Shown here piece by piece: positions 58,901-64,000 of a stretch of 64,000 nt of DNA. Source of the stretch: Hymenobacter sp. BRD128. GTDB lineage: Bacteria > Bacteroidota > Bacteroidia > Cytophagales > Hymenobacteraceae. The notes under the pieces are model-generated. The model was not told where the DNA came from and made no database searches. It saw only the letters and a program-made list of their open reading frames with translations. The position numbers were made by a program, and so were the translations under genes. Numbering within the stretch: the first letter of the stretch is position 1; every line of letters begins with the position of its first letter. Location of the stretch: assembly GCF_013256625.1 (NCBI RefSeq), contig NZ_CP053908.1, positions 3,038,001 through 3,102,000 on the forward strand, written 5' to 3'.

Positions 58901-60103
58901 ACCGCCAAGAACCAATCGCCGGGCGGCGACATCAATAACCGCAACTATACTCTGCTGGCCGACCCTACCACGCGGCTCGCCTACCCTAGCCAGCGCGTGG
59001 TGCTCGACTCTATTAACGGCCGCCGGGTGCAGGCGGGCGTGGCCAGCACCGATACCTTGCAGGCGCTCCAGGCGCTGGGCCAGGTGCGGCTGAGCGGCCA
59101 CATCGAAAACGCTGGCGTGCTGAATACCACCTTCGGCGGCACGGCCGACATCACGATTTTCGACAAGCCCGTGACCGTAACGACCCTCGGCGACATGGGC
59201 TCGGCGAGAGTGCCGGTCCAGACGCAGGAAAACGTTATTTACGGCGGGCAGGCTACGGTGCGCGCGGGTCGCTTCTCGGTCAAGTTTGTGGTGCCCAAGG
59301 ACATTGCCTATAATGTGGGGGCGGGCAAAATCAGCCTCTACGCCCAGGATATGGTCAACAAGGTCGATGCCCAGGGCTACCAGCCGGCCCTGGTGGGCGG
59401 GGCCTCGCGCCGGGCCCCTAGCGACACTACCCCGCCGGTGGTGCAGCTCTTTATGACCGACGAAACGTTCGTGTCGGGCGGCATCACGGGGCTGAGCCCG
59501 CTGCTCATTGCCCACCTCACCGACAAGTCGGGCATTAATACGTCGAGCGCCGGCATCGGGCACGACATCACGGCCACGCTCGACAACGACCCGACCAAGG
59601 TCGTAACCGTAAATGAATCATACACGGCTGACGTTGACAATTTTATGTCGGGCCGCGTGCGCTACCTCTACAAAGACCTGGCGCCCGGCCCGCACACAAT
59701 TCGCTTAAAAGCGTGGGACACCTACAATAATTCGGCGGAAGGAACGATTGACTTTATTGCGGAGCAATCGGCTCAGCTAGCCCTCGACCACGTACTGAAC
59801 TATCCTAATCCGTTCAGTAACATCACCACGTTTCATTTTGACCAGTCGCGGCCGGGCGTGGAGCTCGACGTGCAGGTGCAGATTTTTACGGTGGCGGGCC
59901 GCCTAGTAAAAACGTTGCGCGCCACAATCCCGGTGAGCACCAGCCACGTACCTAGCACGCTGCAAGACCCTTCGCTGACCTGGAATGGCCGCGACGACTA
60001 CAACGACCAGCTGGCGCGGGGCGTGTACGTGTACCGCGTGAGTGTGCGCACTCCCGACGGCCAGGCCGCCACCAAGTTTGAGAAGCTAGTTTTGTTGAAT
60101 TAA
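55991..60103 (+). CDS. porU: Type IX secretion system sortase PorU
   Basis: 1370 residues from ATG 55991, with signal peptide (RNLFSMLLLGVLASFVLPARAQ); 12 more codons are open upstream. Gingipain-like C25 cysteine protease domain: His867 in YTGHGSPNYLADEQL and Cys901 in VTGTCDLSTYDNPDLTSAGE, the catalytic pair. The C-terminal region has NYPNPFSNITTFHF and GRLVKTL and ends in ATKFEKLVLLN, the usual PorU end. PorU removes the sorting domain of type IX cargo at the cell surface and links the protein to the outer lipid. Adjacent porV and the cargo proteins elsewhere in the window agree with this. Confidence 0.95.
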   Translation: MRNLFSMLLLGVLASFVLPARAQGSSAQTVPVTLSWTTYASLRNPAADPDAEPRRVPSFQGAYHGPNQVIGTYTLRLPGTVASGELRDAVYEAFPAADVKLLGNIVLPAAPAVQVRTGLEARRPYSYVLVQPVRRNPQTGQAERLLSFTYAYQTAASPAATARTAARGHLDTSVLSSGDWYKIGVPRSGVYKLDQTALKNLGLPVASLDPRRIQLYGNAMGLLPQANSAPRPDDLAENTILFVGNNDGVFDANEYFLFYAKGPHTWRASQPARAAALAQPGLYGLLGEGGRFKHLNNFFSDTAYYFVRVGPANGRRIATAAAPSRAATGAAITTFLDRRFYEHDLVNVLRSGRRWLGESFTNSTNPSRDFTFSADGYPALTDLVAGDTLRLTVAVASTALQNSTFTASLSGVQLGTQSLPGLPTGSFNSVAVNDFRTFTTLTPTGLTDPKVTLAFSSFDPTGTGYLDYLELVVKRQLRLSGSYLEFNSLNYQRGAGTVGTFTLANASGAQVWDVTNPRRPLGQALDASGNFLAYTDSLREFVAVQPTGTFDAPRLFGKIANQNLHAFNKDGKLDLVIVTYPPFRAQAERLAQHRRDYNGLQVAVATTQEVYNEFSSGGQDGTAIRDLMKQVYDRNPDPTSRRNYLLLFGDASYDYKASPYNDAAQEPAWWASRRPFTTSNNPDAANQNFVPTYESRESFLPVQQYTGRNNIEGESSYSSEDYYGLLDDSEGEWLETYNATFEATDIGIGRLPVRTIVGQRTDDSQARQVVDKLIAYDAPASFGKWRNYVTLTADDTDVEKTNEFAVESETIFAPTIKQAEPAYNLRKDYLDLFPQVSLAAGQRSPAATAAIDESIEQGSLMVGYTGHGSPNYLADEQLITRASLLALHNQNRLTFFVTGTCDLSTYDNPDLTSAGELVLTDNATGGAVGLFTTTRVVYSTFNTQVVNNFYTQVLARNAAGALPYLGFAASTAKNQSPGGDINNRNYTLLADPTTRLAYPSQRVVLDSINGRRVQAGVASTDTLQALQALGQVRLSGHIENAGVLNTTFGGTADITIFDKPVTVTTLGDMGSARVPVQTQENVIYGGQATVRAGRFSVKFVVPKDIAYNVGAGKISLYAQDMVNKVDAQGYQPALVGGASRRAPSDTTPPVVQLFMTDETFVSGGITGLSPLLIAHLTDKSGINTSSAGIGHDITATLDNDPTKVVTVNESYTADVDNFMSGRVRYLYKDLAPGPHTIRLKAWDTYNNSAEGTIDFIAEQSAQLALDHVLNYPNPFSNITTFHFDQSRPGVELDVQVQIFTVAGRLVKTLRATIPVSTSHVPSTLQDPSLTWNGRDDYNDQLARGVYVYRVSVRTPDGQAATKFEKLVLLN

Positions 60104-60225
60104 GCGGCAAGCGGCCGTTCTCTTATTCGCTTTGTTTTGATGCCCATCGGCGCATTCTTTTTTCTTCATTTTGCAACCCTTCGCCGGGTGCCAATTCTCT
60201 TATAAATAGTTCTTTACCAAACCAT

Positions 60226-61452
60226 ATGACCTTTCTTCGTACGCTAGGCGCAGCGTCGGCCCTGCTAGCACTAGCTGCCCCGGCTGCCCTAGCCCAGGTA
60301 GCCAACTCCCAAACGCATACCATTACCACGGCGGTACCCATTCTCACGCTCAGCCCCGATGCCCGGGGCGCGGCGCTCGGTGATGCCGGGGTGGCTACCT
60401 CGCCCGATGCCAACGGAGCTTTCTACAACCCTGGTAAGCTGGGCTTTGTAGATTATAAATACGCTGTTTCGCCCTCTTACTCGCCCTGGCTGCGTCAGAT
60501 AACCGACGACATGAGCCTGAGCTACCTCTCGGGCTACGGCAAGGTGGGCGAGCGCGGGGCCATCGGGGCTTCACTGATGTATTTCAGCCTGGGCCAGATT
60601 GACTACCGCGACGGCAGCAACCTGCCCAATGGCTCGTTCAACCCCAAGGAGTATGCCTTTACGGTGTCGTATGGCCAGAAGCTGGGCGAGGCGTTTGGCG
60701 TGGGCATCTCGGCCCGCTACGTGCGCTCAAACCTGGTGGGCAACTACTCCGGCAACGACGCGCAGGCTGGTAATTCTTTCGCCGCCGACCTGGGTTTATA
60801 CTACACCAAGGACGCCACCATCGGCACGGGCGTGTACAACCTGGCCTTCGGCGCCGCCATCACCAATATCGGCAACAAGATGGTGTATGGCGACCCTACC
60901 AACGCCAGCTTCCTGCCCACCCAGCTACGCCTGGGCACGGCCCTGACCCGCGAAATCGACACCTACAATAAGATTACGCTGGTTTTCGACGCGACCAAGC
61001 TGCTCGTGCCTTCGCCCTACTACGAGGACCCTTATAATGCTCAAGACATTACGCAGGTAAATCGAGTGACTCAAACCAATAAGGAGCGCCAGCAGCAGGG
61101 CATTGTGTCGGGTATTTTCAACTCGTTCAGCGATGCACCGAGCGGCTTTAAAGGTGAGTTGCAGGAAATTAACCTCCACGGTGGCCTCGAATACTGGTAC
61201 AATAATACCATCGCGGCGCGCGTGGGCTACTTCTACGAGAACCCGCATACCGGCGACCGTCAGTACCTGAGCTTTGGACTGGGCGCCAAGCTCTCGGTGT
61301 TTGGCGTAGATGGCACCTACCTGGTGCCCAACTCGCAGGCTAATCCGCTGGCCCAGACCATCCGGGTATCGTTGCACTTCAACCTGAACAAGCTAGCCGA
61401 TGCCTTCGACGAGAAGGGCGCCGGCGGCACCCAGGGCACGCTACCGAATTAA
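60226..61452 (+). CDS. porV: Type IX secretion outer-membrane channel protein PorV (LptO)
   Basis: 408 residues with signal peptide (FLRTLGAASALLALAAPAALAQ). Outer-membrane barrel of the FadL-like PorV family: ILTLSPDARGAALGDAGVATSPDANGAFYNPGK, GYGKVGERGAIGASLMYFSLGQ and the terminal LGAKLSVFGVDGTYLV to LHFNLNKL. PorV shuttles cargo from the translocon to PorU, and follows porU by 122 bases, the usual porU-porV order. Confidence 0.95.
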   Translation: MTFLRTLGAASALLALAAPAALAQVANSQTHTITTAVPILTLSPDARGAALGDAGVATSPDANGAFYNPGKLGFVDYKYAVSPSYSPWLRQITDDMSLSYLSGYGKVGERGAIGASLMYFSLGQIDYRDGSNLPNGSFNPKEYAFTVSYGQKLGEAFGVGISARYVRSNLVGNYSGNDAQAGNSFAADLGLYYTKDATIGTGVYNLAFGAAITNIGNKMVYGDPTNASFLPTQLRLGTALTREIDTYNKITLVFDATKLLVPSPYYEDPYNAQDITQVNRVTQTNKERQQQGIVSGIFNSFSDAPSGFKGELQEINLHGGLEYWYNNTIAARVGYFYENPHTGDRQYLSFGLGAKLSVFGVDGTYLVPNSQANPLAQTIRVSLHFNLNKLADAFDEKGAGGTQGTLPN

Positions 61453-61475
61453 TAGCGCTGCCAGCAGCGTTTAGC

Positions 61476-61578
61476 AAGAACGTCGTGCTGAACTGGCCGT
61501 AGCAGCTTGCTCGCATCGTTGGGGGGTGACCCTAGCGGCACGAGAAAGCTGCTGCAGCCAGCTCAGCATGACGTTCTT
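61476..61578. repeat. Dispersed palindromic repeat, family A copy 4
   Basis: 38-base arms at 61476-61513 and 61541-61578 with a few mismatches (AAGAACGTC and GTTCTT at the ends, GCTCAGCATGACG in the right arm). The loop has ACCCTAGCGGCACGAG, nearly the same as copy 2. It lies between porV and the peptidase gene and may end the porUV transcript. Confidence 0.88.
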
Positions 61579-61612
61579 TATGTTTTAATAGCCGCTATTT
61601 TCTCCTTAGCCC

Positions 61613-62911
61613 GTGCTCAACCGCCTTCAGCCCCCGCCCACTTTTCCGCTTACCCAGCTTGTGCTGCCCACGCCCACGGTCAGCCACCTGCCCAACGGCG
61701 CCCGCCTGCACCTACTGGCCCACCATGCCCAGCCCGTGCTGCGCCTGCAAGTGGTGCTGCCCGCCGGCAAGCGCCAGGAGCCGCAGCCGGGCCTGGCGCA
61801 GCTAGCCGCCCGCATGCTTACCGAGGGTACCGCCACGCACTCGGCCCGCGAAATTGCCGATACGGTGGCCTTTTACGGCGCCTCGCTCGACTGCGAGGCC
61901 GGCCCCGACCGCGCCACTTTCACGCTCTACTGCCTGGCCCGCCACCTGCCCGCGCTGCTGCCGCTGGTGCAGGAAGTGCTGGCTAGCCCCAGCTTTCCCG
62001 AAACCGAGCTGCGCCAGATGCAGCAGCGCATCGGCCAGAATATGCGCGTGGAGCGCCAGAAAACCAGCTTCCGGGCCAGCGAAGAAATGAACCGCCAGCT
62101 TTTTGGCGAAAACTCGGCCTACGGCCGGCCCTTCGATGACGCCTCGTTCAACCAACTCACGGCCGCCGAGCTGCGCGCCTTTCACGCCACGGCTTACGCG
62201 CCGGCCGGCGCCGAGATTTTTCTGAGCGGCGACGTGGCTGCCAGCGCCGCCGAGGTAGCCGCCGCGCTGGGCGCGTGGCAACCGGCCGCCGCTAGCCTAG
62301 CGGTGGCGGGGGCTCCGGCCGCTAGCCCGGCCGCCGCGCCGGCTAGCCTGGTTACGGTGCCGGTCGAGGGCAGCATTCAGGCTTCGCTACGGGTGGGGCG
62401 GCGCTGGCCGGCCCTCACCGAGGCCCAAACGCCCGAACTGCTGCTGCTGGTGAAGGTGCTGGGCGGCTACTTCGGCTCGCGCCTGATGCGCAACATCCGG
62501 GAAGACAAGGGCTTTACTTACGGCATTCATGCCAGCGTGGTGGCTCGCGAGCAGGCGGCTTCGCTGGTTATTGGCACCGATGTGAACGGCGAGCAGGCCG
62601 ACGCCACCCGCCAGGAAATCGCCTACGAGCTGACCCGCCTCCAAACTGAGCCGCTGGGCAGCGATGAGCTCGAAACCGTGAAAAATTTTACCATCGGCAA
62701 GCTGCTGGGCGAAACTGCCACCGTGTTTGAGCAGGCCGACCGCTACCGCTACGTGGTGCTGCACGGCCTGCGCCCCGACTACTACGCCGAGTTGGTGCGC
62801 CGCACCCAGGCCGCCACCGCCGCAGAGCTGCAAGCGCTGGCCCGCACTTACCTAAGCCCCGCCGATATGCTGACCGTGGTGGCGGGCGGCGCGGTGCCGC
62901 AGCCTGCCTAG
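61613..62911 (+). CDS. M16 (insulinase-like) peptidase homologue without zinc motif
   Basis: 432 residues from GTG 61613. M16 fold: GLAQLAARMLTEGTATHSAREIADTVAFYGASL is the region that holds HxxEH in active members, but here neither His nor Glu is present. The second half has GGYFGSRLMRNIREDKGFTYGIHASV, the R/Y pair of the M16 C-domain, which is normal. So it resembles the inactive partner of a two-subunit M16 protease (as in mitochondrial MPP alpha or bacterial paired M16 proteins). The active partner is not adjacent: porV precedes and a lipoprotein gene on the opposite strand follows. Three GCTAGC palindromes lie within 70 bases at 62290-62347. Confidence 0.87.
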   Translation: MLNRLQPPPTFPLTQLVLPTPTVSHLPNGARLHLLAHHAQPVLRLQVVLPAGKRQEPQPGLAQLAARMLTEGTATHSAREIADTVAFYGASLDCEAGPDRATFTLYCLARHLPALLPLVQEVLASPSFPETELRQMQQRIGQNMRVERQKTSFRASEEMNRQLFGENSAYGRPFDDASFNQLTAAELRAFHATAYAPAGAEIFLSGDVAASAAEVAAALGAWQPAAASLAVAGAPAASPAAAPASLVTVPVEGSIQASLRVGRRWPALTEAQTPELLLLVKVLGGYFGSRLMRNIREDKGFTYGIHASVVAREQAASLVIGTDVNGEQADATRQEIAYELTRLQTEPLGSDELETVKNFTIGKLLGETATVFEQADRYRYVVLHGLRPDYYAELVRRTQAATAAELQALARTYLSPADMLTVVAGGAVPQPA

Positions 62912-62979
62912 CCGCTGACCTTGAGCTTATTATAGCTTTGTCATGGCGCTCGCCACGACAAACATTGAATCACTATGCC

Positions 62980-63921
62980 CTACCGCGACAGGTTGGGGAT
63001 GCGGAACTGCACCCCCAGCGACGGGATAAACGTGACGCCCGAGAGCGAGGCAGTGCTGCCGTCGAGCAGCATGTAGTCGCCATAATTCTGATAGTAGATA
63101 CTCACGGCGGGCACTACGTACACGTATTTGTAGCCCAGCTTGAGGTTGAGAAACAGGCCGTAGGACGAGAAATTGCGGCTCTGGTTTTCGAGCGTGGGCA
63201 GCCGGCCGGTACCAGCGCGGTTATAAAGATTACTGGGCTGAAAACCATAGCTCACCCACGAGTGCGCGTATACGGCGCCGTAGCTGATGGCCCCGATGCT
63301 TTCCTCCGGCCCAAGCGACTGGCTGATAGTGAGCGGAATCAGAATGTCGTGGCGCGAGGCCGAGAGGCCCAGCAGGTTGTTGGCATCCGACAAAAACGGC
63401 AGGTTGGGTATCGACGCCCGCTGGATGGCGTATTGCAGCCCGATGCTGGCATAGGTAGTGCCACCAGCCGCCCCGCGCTCGGGGTTTTCGACCGAGCCGG
63501 TGGGGCCGAGCAGCTGGTACTGCGTATCGAACACGTGCGAGCCGAATGCAAACTTGTAGCCCACGTCGAGGCGCGGCACCACGCCGTAGCGGATGCTGAA
63601 GTCGGCGGTGGTTTGCAAGGGGTCAAGCAAATACGCCAGCGCCGCCGTTTGCAAGCTGCTTACCGAGCCCGAGTAGCGCACGGTGTCGCCGCTGGCAGCC
63701 CGGCCGCCGAGCTGGCTAGCCGCGCTTTTCACGGCCGAGCCAGCCTTGCTTAAAGGAGCCGAGCCCACGTTGAAGCCCTGGTTGTAGGCTAGCCGAAACT
63801 CGCCCTGCGGCGTTACCTTGCCCGAGGTAGTGATGCCGCGCGGCGCGGTGCAGGCCGTGGCCGCCAAAGCCAGCAGGGCTGCCGCCCGGCCCAACCAAAA
63901 AGTAGGTGCAGAAGTATGCAT
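62980..63921 (-). CDS. Outer-membrane lipoprotein of unknown function
   Basis: 313 residues; the frame is open further upstream towards the window edge, but ATG 63921 starts a signal (ALLALAATACTAPRG) with lipobox Cys. The rest is beta-rich with alternating aromatic residues (YKFAFGSHVFDTQYQLLG; FLNLKLGYKYVYVVPAVSIYYQ; VTFIPSLGVQFRIPNL), suggesting a barrel or lipid-anchored beta structure. I do not recognise a named family. Confidence 0.75.
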   Translation of the reverse strand: MHTSAPTFWLGRAAALLALAATACTAPRGITTSGKVTPQGEFRLAYNQGFNVGSAPLSKAGSAVKSAASQLGGRAASGDTVRYSGSVSSLQTAALAYLLDPLQTTADFSIRYGVVPRLDVGYKFAFGSHVFDTQYQLLGPTGSVENPERGAAGGTTYASIGLQYAIQRASIPNLPFLSDANNLLGLSASRHDILIPLTISQSLGPEESIGAISYGAVYAHSWVSYGFQPSNLYNRAGTGRLPTLENQSRNFSSYGLFLNLKLGYKYVYVVPAVSIYYQNYGDYMLLDGSTASLSGVTFIPSLGVQFRIPNLSR

Positions 63922-64000
63922 ATAAGCAACAAGAAAAACGGGAGCGAGGCCGAAGCTACCGCCGCGCTGTACGAAAACCGGGCCAACCCCGCCGCCGCGC
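63922..64000. other. Right-edge sequence, no supported gene
   Basis: The plus strand is open from ATG 63916 to the edge, and the minus strand is open as an extension of the lipoprotein frame. Neither is long enough to call. It probably holds the lipoprotein promoter. Confidence 0.4.

Noticed and set aside
63916-64000. Plus-strand frame open to the right edge
   Set aside because: It overlaps the start of the minus-strand lipoprotein and is too short to judge.

Overview
The window looks like chromosomal DNA of a high-GC member of the Bacteroidota, most likely Hymenobacter or a close relative (Cytophagales). The case rests on type IX secretion genes (PorU, PorV and cargo with C-terminal sorting domains), promoter -7 boxes of the Bacteroidota TAnnTTTG type (usually TACCTTTG), start sites without a Shine-Dalgarno sequence, a high GC content, and families typical of the phylum. 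The genus is an inference. No rRNA, tRNA, CRISPR array, insertion sequence or prophage was seen.

Layout. 1-4868: 3' end of a TolC-like gene, then the adaptor and pump of an RND efflux system. 5059-8844 (minus): PAP2 phosphatase, histidine kinase, response regulator, then an NAD-dependent epimerase. 9256-11565 (plus): ECF sigma factor, thioredoxin-reductase-like ferredoxin-NADP reductase and a ferredoxin. 11704-18785 (minus): a secreted Lys/Ser/His-rich protein and a 2068-residue alpha-2-macroglobulin-like protein. 18924-20888 (plus): an arsenic operon (operator, ArsR, DUF6428, ArsN-like acetyltransferase, ArsC) with no efflux permease. 20885-25220 (minus): mreD, mreC, mreB and purH. 25447-29350: an acyl-CoA dehydrogenase-like protein, PIG-L deacetylase and NodS-like methyltransferase, convergent with a family 2 glycosyltransferase. 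29629-33891 (minus): outer-membrane barrel protein, UbiA prenyltransferase, cold-shock protein, IscX, ferredoxin and a DUF2520 protein. 34117-39040 (plus): two tandem paralogous type IX cargo proteins. 39135-49602: cytochrome c maturation genes ccmF and ccmB-methyltransferase-ccmC-ccmD-ccmE, separated by a hybrid kinase, a LytTR regulator and a secreted protein. 49700-54283 (minus): a TolB/BamA-like protein split by a frameshift, and a FAD oxidoreductase. 54366-62911 (plus): MBL hydrolase, pssA, porU, porV and an M16 peptidase homologue without the zinc motif. 62980-63921 (minus): a lipoprotein.

Three signals stand out beyond the genes. First, the palindrome GCTAGC, often extended to GGCTAGCC, recurs far more often than base composition predicts. 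I counted about 110 and about 50 copies by eye, in genes and between them, much like the HIP1 palindrome of cyanobacteria. Second, several families of long imperfect palindromes sit between genes. One composite copy lies in frame inside the macroglobulin gene, one supplies a start codon, and two contain stop codons. Third, three genes (glycosyltransferase, type IX cargo, TolB/BamA-like) are each broken by an apparent one-base loss at a four-C run, which suggests a common cause, either a homopolymer read error or real slippage.

The best candidate for an undescribed pathway is the acyl-CoA dehydrogenase / PIG-L / NodS-like / GT2 group at 25.4-29.4 kb. Its enzyme types resemble those that build N-acylated, N-methylated amino-sugar lipids.
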